Shown one piece after another: positions 14,998-23,030 of a stretch of DNA of 24,962 nt. The notes under the pieces are model-generated. The model was not told the origin of the DNA and made no database searches. It saw only the letters and a program-made list of their open reading frames with translations. The DNA comes from an uncultured Terriglobus sp. (GTDB lineage Bacteria; Acidobacteriota; Terriglobia; Terriglobales; Acidobacteriaceae): contig CALMAP010000420.1 in assembly GCA_937859825.1 (NCBI GenBank), positions 3,589 through 28,550 on the forward strand. Reading direction: 5' to 3'. Numbering within the stretch: the first letter of the stretch is position 1; every line of letters starts with the position of its first letter. Position numbers and translations under genes: made by a program.

Positions 14998-16215
14998 ATG
15001 TCGCTCGGAGTTCTCAATAACATTTCTGCCATCTACGCGCAGAACAATCTCACTTCCACGCAGAACAGCCTGTCCAAGACCCTGCAGCAGCTCTCTTCCG
15101 GTTCACGCATCAACTCGGGGGCCGACGACGCAGCCGGCCTCGCCGTGGCAGACGGTCTTCACGCCAACTCCACCGCGCTGGCCCAGTCCACCCGTAACGC
15201 AAACGATGCGATTGGTTTGCTGCAGACGGCAGACGGCGCACTTTCGCAGGTGACCACTCTGCTGAACCGCGCGATCACGCTCGCAACCCAGGCCGGTAAC
15301 GGCACGTTGTCCAGCAGCCAGACCTCTTCCGCGAACCAGGAGTATGCGAACATCCTTTCGCAGATCAACACGATCGGCTCAACCACCAACTTTAACGGCT
15401 CGGCGGTGTTCAGCAACTCGGCGCGCTCCTTCTTCGTCTCAGACGGCCCCTCTTCCGGTTCCAAGGTCTATAACCAGACCGTTGGTGCGCTTAGCAGCGC
15501 TTCTGTCGGCCAGACGCAAACTGGTGGCATCACCACACCTACTCTTACGGTTACGACCACGTCGACTGCTTCGGTAGCCGCGGTGTCGACAATCACCACC
15601 ACCAACGCCGGCACCAACACCTTCGGCGGAACTCTTTCTGTCCAGGTCGGCAATGGCGCGGCCATATCACTTGAAGTCACCGCAGGCAGCTCGCTGGCCT
15701 TCGTGAAAGACCAGATCAACTCGACCAACTCCGCGTTTGCCACGGCCGGTATCACTGCCACAATCAGCGGCAACAATCTAATCCTGACCGGCACAGCCAG
15801 TGCTGCCGGCGCCAACGGCGGCAACAACATTACGTTCACCCCCAGCAACACCTTCGCGGAAACGGCATCCAGCGGCTCGAGCGGTGCAGGCGCAGACTTT
15901 ACCGCCGCCGGCTACACAGCACTCGATACCACGGCGCACGCGCAACAGATTCTGTACAAACTGACCACCGCGGTCGGCGACGTGGCCTTCCAGCGTGGTG
16001 CGATCGGCGCCAACATCAACCAGATCTCCTCGGCACAGTCGGTGACTTCGAACGAGCAGACCAACCTCACGGCCGCAGAGAACAACATCCGCGCGACCGA
16101 TTACGGTCAGGCTGCTTCTGACCTCTCCAAGTACCAGGTGCTGAGCCAGACCGGTATCAGCGCGCTGGCTCAGGCGAACTCGGTACAGCAGCAGGTTCTG
16201 AAGCTCCTGCAATAG
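14998..16215 (+). CDS. fliC: Flagellin (filament subunit)
   Basis: 405 residues with the flagellin pattern: N-terminal D0/D1 (about 1-145: SLGVLNNISAIYAQNNL, LSSGSRINSGADDAAGLAVAD, FNGSAVFS), a Ser/Thr/Gly-rich variable middle (150-310), and C-terminal D1/D0 (AENNIRATDYGQAASDLSKYQVLSQTG cut here to its motifs NIRATD and SKYQVL, ending SVQQQVLKLLQ). The middle holds a Flagellin_IN-type motif (GGTLSVQVGNGAAISLEV). It is exported through the flagellar type III system and polymerises into the filament. AGGAG (14985-14989) is eight bases before the ATG. fliD and fliS follow on the same strand. The variable middle is moderate in length compared with the ~280-500-residue family range. Confidence 0.95.
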   Translation: MSLGVLNNISAIYAQNNLTSTQNSLSKTLQQLSSGSRINSGADDAAGLAVADGLHANSTALAQSTRNANDAIGLLQTADGALSQVTTLLNRAITLATQAGNGTLSSSQTSSANQEYANILSQINTIGSTTNFNGSAVFSNSARSFFVSDGPSSGSKVYNQTVGALSSASVGQTQTGGITTPTLTVTTTSTASVAAVSTITTTNAGTNTFGGTLSVQVGNGAAISLEVTAGSSLAFVKDQINSTNSAFATAGITATISGNNLILTGTASAAGANGGNNITFTPSNTFAETASSGSSGAGADFTAAGYTALDTTAHAQQILYKLTTAVGDVAFQRGAIGANINQISSAQSVTSNEQTNLTAAENNIRATDYGQAASDLSKYQVLSQTGISALAQANSVQQQVLKLLQ

Positions 16216-16242
16216 TCCGAATGAAGTAGAAGGAACCGCGTA

Positions 16243-16261
16243 CCGGGCGCAACAAGCCCGG
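16243..16261 (+). terminator. Hairpin after fliC (CCGGGC...GCCCGG)
   Basis: Six-base perfect GC stem (16243-16248 / 16256-16261) with a seven-base loop, 28 bases after the fliC stop. No T-run follows, so it may attenuate or stabilise the fliC mRNA end relative to fliD, not terminate fully. Confidence 0.45.
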
Positions 16262-16309
16262 ACGCGCGCTCCGACTCTTACGAACCTCTAACCTGGCGGT
16301 CCGGCGGCA

Positions 16310-16325
16310 TGGCAATCATCGTGCA
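16310..16325 (+). promoter_or_regulatory. Candidate sigma-54-type promoter before fliD
   Basis: TGGCA (16310-16314) and TGCA (16322-16325) place GG and GC ten bases apart, the canonical -24/-12 spacing of TGGCAC-N5-TTGCA. It is 41 bases before the fliD start. One short motif can occur by chance, so this is tentative. Confidence 0.35.
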
Positions 16326-16366
16326 CGTATCCGGATCGCCACATCTTTTTAGGAAGGAGTTTCGCC

Positions 16367-17737
16367 TTGTCGGTAGGTATCAGTTTTGGTTCGGCTACCA
16401 GCGGCGCGGGTTTTGACGTGACCACGACCGTTGCCAGCATCATGGCGATCCAAAGAACTCCAGAGACTGCCTGGGCCACGCGTACCACCGCGCTTCAGAC
16501 CCAGGACACGGCGCTTACAGCGCTTGGAACGAATGTCTCGGCGTTGTCAACCGCGCTCTCCTCCCTGACCAGTTTCGATGGAGTATTTGCGAGCAAAGGC
16601 GGTGCCACGTCTAACACGGACGCGGTCATTCTTACAAATGTAGGCAATTCCGCAAGCATTGCCTCGCATACGCTTACAGTCTCAAGGTTGGCCCAGACGT
16701 CGCAGTATTATTCGGGCGCGGTTGCGTCGTCGTCCACGCTTGCCGGCACGTTGAAACTGACGATCGGCGGCAATGAGACCGACCTGACCATCGGGTCCGG
16801 ATCGACCGTTGCCCAGGTTGCGGCGCAGATCAACTCATCCTCAGCAGGCGTGAAGGCTTCCGTCATCACAGACAGCAACGGATCGCGGCTGGCGCTTACC
16901 AGCGCTACCAGTGGCAGCGCCGGCGAACTTACCGTGGATTCTTCGGCACTGACGAACAGCGGCACAAGCAGCGCAGTTAGTTTCACCGAGTCGCAGGCCG
17001 GGGTAGACGCGGCCTACACTCTGGACGGCGCTTCACTCACCAGTTCGAGTAACACCATCAGCAGTGCTCTCACCGGCATTACCTTTCAATTGCTCGGCAC
17101 GACCACCAGCAACGTCACGCTCCAGATTGCCGCAGATACCAGCTCTGTATCCACCACCATCCAGTCCTTCGTAACTGCCTATAACGCGCTTACCAAGGCG
17201 CTTAACGCGCAGGAGGCAAAAGACTCCAGCGGCACGGCTATGCCGCTCTTTGGCAATCCAGTGATTTCACAAATGCAATCAGGACTGGCGACGGCGTTGA
17301 ACTTTACGGGTTCCACATCCAGTTCTTCCACATCGTCGGCAAACGCAGTTTCTCTCTCGACGCTTGGCCTCAGCGTAGGCTCAGACGGCACACTGACGCT
17401 GGATAGCAGTGCCCTGAGTGCCGCCCTGTCGAGCAAGCTTGATGCCGTCACCAGTTTTTTTCAAAATGCCGGGAACTTTGGTCAGAACTTTGCTTCCTCG
17501 CTAGAGACCATGGGCAGCAGTGGTACCGGTGCGGTTGCGCTGGCGCTGAAAAACAACTCTGACGAAGAGAGCACGCTGGCCGATAACAAGACCAACCTTG
17601 AAACGCGGCTCTCGACCTACGAAGCGAACCTCACGACAGAACTCACGACCGCGAATGAGATTCTGCAGGCGATTCCAACAACGCTGAAGGGAATCACCGC
17701 CCTCTTCAACGCAATCACCGGGAACACAAGCAGCTAA
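16367..17737 (+). CDS. fliD: Flagellar filament-capping protein FliD
   Basis: 456 residues. FliD_N is at about 8-105 (GSATSGAGFDVTTTVASIM, LTVSRLAQTSQYYS), a Flagellin_IN-like motif at about 125-185 (GTLKLTIGGNETDLTIGSG), and FliD_C about 215-445, ending in the helical ETRLSTYEANLTTELTTANE segment. It caps the growing filament as a multimer and assists folding of exported flagellin. The start is TTG 16367, with the strong Shine-Dalgarno AGGAAGGAG (16351-16359) seven bases upstream. It follows fliC and precedes fliS by 25 bases. Ser/Thr/Ala-rich and Cys-free, as usual for exported filament proteins. A possible sigma-54 box lies upstream. Confidence 0.93.
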   Translation: MSVGISFGSATSGAGFDVTTTVASIMAIQRTPETAWATRTTALQTQDTALTALGTNVSALSTALSSLTSFDGVFASKGGATSNTDAVILTNVGNSASIASHTLTVSRLAQTSQYYSGAVASSSTLAGTLKLTIGGNETDLTIGSGSTVAQVAAQINSSSAGVKASVITDSNGSRLALTSATSGSAGELTVDSSALTNSGTSSAVSFTESQAGVDAAYTLDGASLTSSSNTISSALTGITFQLLGTTTSNVTLQIAADTSSVSTTIQSFVTAYNALTKALNAQEAKDSSGTAMPLFGNPVISQMQSGLATALNFTGSTSSSSTSSANAVSLSTLGLSVGSDGTLTLDSSALSAALSSKLDAVTSFFQNAGNFGQNFASSLETMGSSGTGAVALALKNNSDEESTLADNKTNLETRLSTYEANLTTELTTANEILQAIPTTLKGITALFNAITGNTSS

Positions 17738-17762
17738 CTTCAGATCAAGTAGAGGACAGAAC

Positions 17763-18251
17763 ATGACGTATCAGGAGCAGGCATTGGCAGGAGCAACAGG
17801 GATGGAACTGATTGTGAGCCTTTATGACGGTTGGATCCGTTTTCTTTATCGCGCGCTCCATGCCATTGAAGATGACGACATCATCGCTCGCCGCGATGCG
17901 GTCAAGCGCTCCCTCGACATCCTGATGTACCTGCAGGCTCAGCTTCGGACGGATATCGGTGGTGAGCCCGCGAAAGCGCTGAACGACTTTTATGCGGCCA
18001 TGTTTACCATGACGCTGGAAGCCTCGCACGACGCCTCGCACGAGCAGATGCTTGAAGTCATCGGCTGCGTGCGCAACGTGCGCGAAGCGTGGGTGATCGT
18101 CGCACGCGACCCGGAAGCGAATCGCGTAATGCCGCGCGAGTTGCGCACCGCGCAGGAACGCATGCCCAAGGCGGTCGCGGCCTTGCCGTTCGTTGCTGGA
18201 GCAGTCGCCCAGCCGGCAGCAGGCCGCACTTCGCTGCGGCTGAGCGCGTAG
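17763..18251 (+). CDS. fliS: Flagellin export chaperone FliS
   Basis: 162 residues. It shows the FliS start (ATGMELIVSLYDGWIRFLYRA, helix 1-2) and core (ALHAIEDDDIIARRDAVKRS, LDILMYLQAQL, LNDFYAAMFTMTLEAS). FliS binds the C-terminus of newly made flagellin and keeps it unpolymerised until export. The family is about 125-135 residues; this one has ~30 extra C-terminal residues, Ala/Pro-rich (PFVAGAVAQPAAGRTSLRLSA). It completes the fliC-fliD-fliS set. The ribosome site AGAGGACAG precedes the ATG. Convergent with the symporter gene, with 23 bases between stops. Confidence 0.9.
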   Translation: MTYQEQALAGATGMELIVSLYDGWIRFLYRALHAIEDDDIIARRDAVKRSLDILMYLQAQLRTDIGGEPAKALNDFYAAMFTMTLEASHDASHEQMLEVIGCVRNVREAWVIVARDPEANRVMPRELRTAQERMPKAVAALPFVAGAVAQPAAGRTSLRLSA

Positions 18252-18274
18252 TCTGCTTCGGGCAAAAGATCGAT

Positions 18275-20068
18275 CTACCGGAACATACTCCAGTTCTGCC
18301 GGTTCAGGCTGCGAAACAGCAGCACCAGGCAGGACGCTGAGAGTACAAGCAACAGCAACCCATCTGCCACGCGATGGAAGAGCAGGTTGCCGATGCCGAA
18401 CAGTGCCGAGTAGATCAGGGTGAAGCCGAGCACCCAGTGTGCGAAGTTCCACCGGAGGGTGTTTGCCGCCAGCGCTTCAGGAGGAGCGAACCTGCTCCAG
18501 CCCAGCGCGGGCGGACGGACACGGTCATAGAAACTTTGTAGCTTCTCGATGGGTTCCGGCTTTGTCAGCAGTGTGACCACAAACCAGACCAGGGTGGTAC
18601 CGCCAGTTGTCATCAGCATCAGCCATGCAAACCCATGGGGATCGTCTGTGCTGAGCACCGCCAGCGGCAGCCTATCGTCCATGCCGTGCAGTGCGCGCAC
18701 AACGGAGGCACCCAGGCTGGATTGCAGTGTGAGTGAGATTGTGGCCGCCGCTGTCATCGCGGAGATCTCGCTCCACGCATTGATGCGCCACCAGAACCAC
18801 CGCAGAATGAAGACCAGGCCCGCACCCGCGCCCACCGCAATCAGGAAGCGCCATGCGGAGGAAATCGAATCCATGTAGAGCGTCGCAACGCCGGAGAGCA
18901 ACGCGCACAGCAGCGTCGCTACCCTGGACGCGTTGACGTAATGCTTCTCCGGCTTGTCGCCAACCATGAAGCGGCGATACACATCATTCACCAGATAGGA
19001 AGCACCAAGGTTCAGGTGCGTCGCGATCGTGGACATGTACGCTGCCGCAAACCCTGCGAGCATCAGGCCACGCAGGCTGGGCGGCAGGAAGCGGATCATC
19101 ACCTGGATATAGGCACCTTCCTTGTCTCCGACAGCAGGCAGCAGCACGAGTGCCACCAATGCGGTCAGGATCCAGGGCCAGGGACGAAACGCATAGTGCG
19201 CGATGTTGAACCAGAGTGTCGCACCGAGGGAGTTCTTCTCATCCTTGGCTGAGAAGATGCGCTGCGCGATGTAGCCGCCGCCACCCGGTTCCGCGCCTGG
19301 ATACCACGATGCCCACCAGTTCAGACTGAGCAAAACGACAAAGCTGAGAAAAAAGCTCTCTCCCGTATGCGGGAAGAACTGCAGCGAGTGCGTACCACGT
19401 AGTGCATCCGATTCCTGCACCTTTTGGATCAGGCCGTCCATGCCGCCCACGCCTTTTACGGCGAAGTAGGCGAGCAGCATTACCATGCTCATCTTCAGCA
19501 CGAACTGGACCACGTCCGTCCAAAGCACAGCCCAGAGACCCGAGATAGCGGAGTAGATCAGCGTGACGGTAAGGCATACAAAGACGGCCTGCAGCTTGCC
19601 CATACCCAGGGTCAGGGCCAGCACCTTGGCCATCGCCAGGTTCACCCAACCCATAATGATGGTGTTTACCGGCAGGGCGAGATAGATCGCCCGGAAACCG
19701 CGAAGGAATGCGGAAGGCTTGCCCGCATAGCGGATCTCCGCGAATTCCATGTCTGTCAGAACTTCCGCACGTCGCCAGAGAGGCGCGAAGAAGAAAACCG
19801 TCAGCATGCCGGACAGCGCGAAGGACCACCACAGCCAGTTGCCTTCGATGCCCTGCTTATAGATCAGCCCAGTAACAACAAGAGGGGTGTCTGCACCGAA
19901 CGTGGTTGCAACCATCGAGGTACCCGCCAGCCACCACGGCACCGAGCGGCCTGAGAGGAAAAACTCACCAACGTCTCCGGAGGCACGCCGCGCATAGTAA
20001 AAGCCGATGCCCAGGTTGATTGCAAAGTACAGGCCGACGACGGCCCAGTCGATAGAAGTAAGCTGCAT
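18275..20068 (-). CDS. Sodium:solute symporter (SSS family)
   Basis: 597 residues and many hydrophobic helices, consistent with the 13-15 TM SSS fold. Family landmarks are an N-terminal helix (VVGLYFAINLGIGFYYARR), EFFLSGRSVPWW, WAVLWTDVVQFVLKM, and the Na+-site helix FAAAYMSTIATHLNLGASYLVNDVYRRF. It would import a small solute with Na+ across the inner membrane; sugar, nucleoside or carboxylate specificity cannot be read. I start at ATG 20068, with GAGG seven bases upstream (AGAGGACCG), not the longer frame that adds 21 residues lacking family features. It is alone on its strand here, with the helix-turn-helix gene divergent, which makes that protein a possible but unproven regulator. Confidence 0.88.
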   Translation of the reverse strand: MQLTSIDWAVVGLYFAINLGIGFYYARRASGDVGEFFLSGRSVPWWLAGTSMVATTFGADTPLVVTGLIYKQGIEGNWLWWSFALSGMLTVFFFAPLWRRAEVLTDMEFAEIRYAGKPSAFLRGFRAIYLALPVNTIIMGWVNLAMAKVLALTLGMGKLQAVFVCLTVTLIYSAISGLWAVLWTDVVQFVLKMSMVMLLAYFAVKGVGGMDGLIQKVQESDALRGTHSLQFFPHTGESFFLSFVVLLSLNWWASWYPGAEPGGGGYIAQRIFSAKDEKNSLGATLWFNIAHYAFRPWPWILTALVALVLLPAVGDKEGAYIQVMIRFLPPSLRGLMLAGFAAAYMSTIATHLNLGASYLVNDVYRRFMVGDKPEKHYVNASRVATLLCALLSGVATLYMDSISSAWRFLIAVGAGAGLVFILRWFWWRINAWSEISAMTAAATISLTLQSSLGASVVRALHGMDDRLPLAVLSTDDPHGFAWLMLMTTGGTTLVWFVVTLLTKPEPIEKLQSFYDRVRPPALGWSRFAPPEALAANTLRWNFAHWVLGFTLIYSALFGIGNLLFHRVADGLLLLVLSASCLVLLFRSLNRQNWSMFR

Positions 20069-20209
20069 CGGTCCTCTGTAGTGTGGCGAACAATCTGTTG
20101 TCGTTTGGAGCCTATATCGTAACGCCTGCAAACGAAATTGACCTCAGCCCTCTCGTCCAGATGGACCATCCAGCAAACTCAGAGGGAGCAGTGCACGTCT
20201 AACATTTCA

Positions 20210-20226
20210 GGAAGAAAGAGTCTTCC
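20210..20226 (+). repeat. Hairpin GGAAGA-AAGAG-TCTTCC before the HTH gene
   Basis: Six-base perfect arms with a five-base loop, followed by GTTTTGTT. It could act as a weak terminator or leader structure for either strand. It lies 67 bases before the chosen start of the HTH gene. Confidence 0.3.
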
Positions 20227-20292
20227 GTTTTGTTGGGGCTGGTCCCTACACAGAATCAGAAACACGACAATGTGGTCGTCCAGAGGGTAGCT

Positions 20293-20709
20293 GTGAGCAA
20301 GATGCTGAGTTCCTGGAAAGAGATTGCACACTTCTTCGGCAAGGGGGTGCGCACTGTGCAGAGGTGGGAAAAAACCCTCAACTTGCCTATCCGCCGGCCA
20401 CCCGGAGCGCCGAGCAATGTGGTTCTTGCGCGCACGAGTGACCTGGAGGAGTGGATGCAACGCTCTGCCGCACTTCGCGGTAATACTGAGGAGCTTGCTG
20501 CCGACCGTCAGCCAGACGATCTGAAAGCAGCCATCGCAGAGCTTGATTCTGAAGTGGTCAAGCTTATCGAGCTACACTCGGGAACGCACGAAAACGTAAC
20601 AGACGTAACAAGTGATGCGATCACACTCGTTCGTACCTTGACCGAGAGGGTACGTACCCTGCGTGAGCATGACGAACATGCCTCCCTAGAGTTGAAGAAG
20701 GTCGCATAA
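20293..20709 (+). CDS. MerR-like helix-turn-helix protein, 138 aa (GTG start)
   Basis: N-terminal winged-helix/MerR-type DNA-binding region: SSWKEIAHFFGKGVRTVQRW (residues 6-25) followed by EKTLNLPIRRPPG, a strong match to the short HTH proteins common in Acidobacteria (WKEIA-x-x-x-GKGVRTVQRWE). The remaining ~90 residues are acidic and helical (LDSEVVKLIELHS, LVRTLTERVRTLREHDEHA), likely an oligomerisation or effector part. I chose GTG 20293 because GAGGG (20283-20287) is correctly spaced; the TTG at 20230 would add 21 residues with no resemblance to the family. Its target is unknown; the divergent symporter and downstream ubiD are candidates. A strong terminator follows the stop. Confidence 0.75.
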   Translation: MSKMLSSWKEIAHFFGKGVRTVQRWEKTLNLPIRRPPGAPSNVVLARTSDLEEWMQRSAALRGNTEELAADRQPDDLKAAIAELDSEVVKLIELHSGTHENVTDVTSDAITLVRTLTERVRTLREHDEHASLELKKVA

Positions 20710-20750
20710 ACTTAAACCTTCTCTAAAGAGGAAATAAGTGACGAATTCTA

Positions 20751-20786
20751 AGAGCATGGCTTGCAGCCATGCTCTTATGCTTTTGC
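20751..20786 (+). terminator. Strong intrinsic terminator after the HTH gene
   Basis: AGAGCATGGCT (20751-20761), loop TGC, AGCCATGCTCT (20765-20775): a perfect 11-bp stem, followed by TATGCTTTTG. It lies 41 bases after the HTH stop. An ATG at 20769 inside this stem is therefore an unlikely start for ubiD. Confidence 0.8.
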
Positions 20787-20801
20787 CTACTACCATCTAG
20801 G

Positions 20802-22424
20802 ATGGGAAAAGCACGACGAAAGGCAGAAGCAGCTTTGGCTTATCGCGACCTGAGGGACTGGATCCGAACGCTCGACAAGAGCGGGGAACTCGTCCGAATT
20901 CAAACACCCGTCGACCCGATTCTTGAGATGGCAGAAATTGCCGACCGGGCCGCGAAGATGGGCCGCGGCACTGCAAAGGCAGGCGGCCCCGCATTGCTGT
21001 TCGAGAAGGTAAAAGGCCATCAGGGCGCGCGCGTCCTGATGAACCAGTTTGGCAGTGAGCTCCGAATGCGCAAGGCCTTGCAGGTAGATTCGCTGGAAGA
21101 TGTCGCAACCCGCATTGAGACCCTGCTCAAGCCGCAGATGCCTTCAGGCCTGCTGGACAAGCTGAAGATGTTGCCCATGCTGGCGGAAGTGGGTTCCTAC
21201 TTTCCGAAGGTGGTCGACCGCCGCTCTGCTCCCTGCAAAGAAGTCATTCACACCGGCAAAGCCGTAAACCTGCTCGAACTGCCCATCCTGCAGACGTGGC
21301 CGGGGGATGGTGGCCGCTTCATCACCCTTCCGCTGGTCATGACTCGTGACCCAAAATCCGGCAAGCGCAACACAGGCATGTACCGCATGCAGGTGTACGA
21401 CGAGCGCACCACCGGCATGCACTGGCAGCGCCAGAAGAACGCCGCCGAGCATCTACGTGAGCGCATGCGCTCCGCAGCAACCACGGACGCGGGTCGTGTG
21501 AACCTGATGGCTGTAACCGCGGGTGGCACTGCCATCGCTGCGAGTACCGGTTCCGTTCCGGGAGTCACCCTTCAGAAGGTGCGTGGCGAGCGCATGGATG
21601 TGGCGGTTGCCATCGGCACCGATCCTGCGATGACCTTCTCCGCGATTGTGCCGGCACCGCCTGAGATTGAAGAGTTTCTCATCGCCGGATTTCTGCGGCA
21701 GTCACCCGTGGAACTTGTCCAATGCGAGACCGTCGATCTGCAGGTACCCGCAAACGCGGAATACATCCTCGAAGGCTACGTCGAAATAGGCGAACTGCGC
21801 AGTGAGGGGCCCTTCGGCGACCATACCGGCTTTTACACCATGCCGGACGATTACCCGGTCTTCCATCTAACTGCCATCACCCATCGCAAGGATCCGATTT
21901 ACGCAGCCACGATTGTTGGCAAACCTCCCATGGAAGACGCATGGATGGGCAAAGCTGTCGAACGGATCTTCCTGCCGCTAATGCGGCTGACCCTGCCCGA
22001 GATCGTGGATGTGAACCTGCCCGCGGAAGGTGTCTTTCACAACCTGATGATCGTAAGCATCCGCAAGAGTTATGCGGGCCATGCCCGCAAGGTCATGAGT
22101 GGCATCTGGGCGCTGGGGCAGGCCATGTTTACGAAGTGCATCGTCGTGGTAGACGAGGACTGCGACGTGCAGGACGTGGCCGAGGTGGTGCTGCGTACAA
22201 CGAACAACATCGACCCGGAGCGCGACATCCAGTTCACGCTGGGACCGGTGGACTCGCTCGATCACGCTTCGCGCCTGCCAAACTACGGCAGCAAGATGGG
22301 TATTGATGCCACGCGCAAGTGGCCGGCAGAGGGCTTCAACCGTCCCTGGCCGGAGATGCTGCGCATGCCGGATGACGTAAAGGCACGCGTCGATGCCATG
22401 TGGAGCAAGTTGGGCATCGGCTAA
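20802..22424 (+). CDS. ubiD: UbiD-family prenylated-FMN (de)carboxylase
   Basis: 540 residues. It has the UbiD landmarks N190-TGMYR and E335-GPFGDHTG (prFMN/Mn2+-binding and the catalytic Glu), plus the downstream strand/helix set. UbiD-type enzymes decarboxylate aromatic or unsaturated acids using prenylated FMN, which requires a UbiX partner not in this window. Acidobacteria generally use menaquinone, so the substrate could be a quinone precursor or another acid; I cannot say. Compared with E. coli-type UbiD, I count an extra ~30-35 residues at about 222-258 (SAATTDAGRVNLMAVTAGG...) between the MHWQRQK region and GERMDVAVAIG. The start is uncertain: ATG 20769 lies in the upstream terminator, so I use ATG 20802; TTG 20835 is also possible. 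No clean Shine-Dalgarno. Confidence 0.88.
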   Translation: MGKARRKAEAALAYRDLRDWIRTLDKSGELVRIQTPVDPILEMAEIADRAAKMGRGTAKAGGPALLFEKVKGHQGARVLMNQFGSELRMRKALQVDSLEDVATRIETLLKPQMPSGLLDKLKMLPMLAEVGSYFPKVVDRRSAPCKEVIHTGKAVNLLELPILQTWPGDGGRFITLPLVMTRDPKSGKRNTGMYRMQVYDERTTGMHWQRQKNAAEHLRERMRSAATTDAGRVNLMAVTAGGTAIAASTGSVPGVTLQKVRGERMDVAVAIGTDPAMTFSAIVPAPPEIEEFLIAGFLRQSPVELVQCETVDLQVPANAEYILEGYVEIGELRSEGPFGDHTGFYTMPDDYPVFHLTAITHRKDPIYAATIVGKPPMEDAWMGKAVERIFLPLMRLTLPEIVDVNLPAEGVFHNLMIVSIRKSYAGHARKVMSGIWALGQAMFTKCIVVVDEDCDVQDVAEVVLRTTNNIDPERDIQFTLGPVDSLDHASRLPNYGSKMGIDATRKWPAEGFNRPWPEMLRMPDDVKARVDAMWSKLGIG

Positions 22425-22991
22425 CTACATCGCACTTACAGCTTGCTCGGTAAGCGCGTCCAGATTGCGAACCCAACGGCCCGGCATCTTGTCTTCGCTC
22501 AGGATAAGTTTGAATGCGCCATCAGTTGTGAGCGGCTGTCCGTCCAAGCTGTCCGCAACGATGGCCTGACCGGAGCGGCACCCCGGGTCGGTATCGCACA
22601 AGGTCAGCGCAACCCGGAACTTGTCCGTGCCTTCCGCCACGATGAGGGTCATGCGGGGCGAGACCTTCGGCTTGATATCTGCAGCGTCTGCTTTGGGCGT
22701 CGCCACTAAAGCAAGCAGGTCCTTGACGGGTACGCCACTGTAGCTCTCCTGCTTGTGCGAGTGGCCGTTCGTGACTGTGACCGAGACGTGGGGCATCGCC
22801 TTCAACTCTGCAAGGGTAAGCGTTTTCGTCTGGTTCTCGAGACCGGTTATGCGAAGCGACGTGGAGGGTGGCCCCTCCTTATGGTTCATGCCTGCCATCG
22901 CACCACCCGCGTGCTCCATTTGGGCGACTATCGACATGGGAAGCAGCACGGCGGAAAAGAGCAGGGTGCGGGCAGGCAGGAAGAGCTTCAT
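22425..22991 (-). CDS. Secreted molybdopterin-fold-like protein with Met/His-rich N-terminus, 188 aa
   Basis: A signal peptide (FLPARTLLFSAVLLPMSIVAQ) is followed by a Met/His-rich patch (MEHAGGAMAGMNH, 25-37) that could bind a metal such as copper. The rest resembles the sulfite-oxidase-type molybdopterin-binding domain: ITGLENQTKTLTLAELKAMP, SYSGVPVKDLLALV, and a C-terminal GRWVRNLDAL. The Cys that ligates Mo in catalytic members is expected near residue 73-77, but that stretch reads TNGHSHK. The only cysteines are C132 and C138. It may be a non-catalytic or metal-binding relative; this is inference. A textbook Shine-Dalgarno AGGAGG precedes the ATG at 22991. Upstream frame extension (to 23180) overlaps nuoI and is not used. 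Its stop abuts the stop of ubiD. Confidence 0.7.
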   Translation of the reverse strand: MKLFLPARTLLFSAVLLPMSIVAQMEHAGGAMAGMNHKEGPPSTSLRITGLENQTKTLTLAELKAMPHVSVTVTNGHSHKQESYSGVPVKDLLALVATPKADAADIKPKVSPRMTLIVAEGTDKFRVALTLCDTDPGCRSGQAIVADSLDGQPLTTDGAFKLILSEDKMPGRWVRNLDALTEQAVSAM

Positions 22992-23018
22992 GCCTCCTAG
23001 CCTACGGCGGCTTCGTCG

Positions 23019-23024
23019 TATACT
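23019..23024 (+). promoter_or_regulatory. Candidate -10 box (TATACT) of nuoI, leaderless
   Basis: TATACT ends six bases before the ATG at 23031, so transcription would begin on the A of the ATG. No Shine-Dalgarno is present (CAACCC). The -35 position (CCTAGC at 22996-23001) is a poor match. Confidence 0.4.
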
Positions 23025-23030
23025 CAACCC

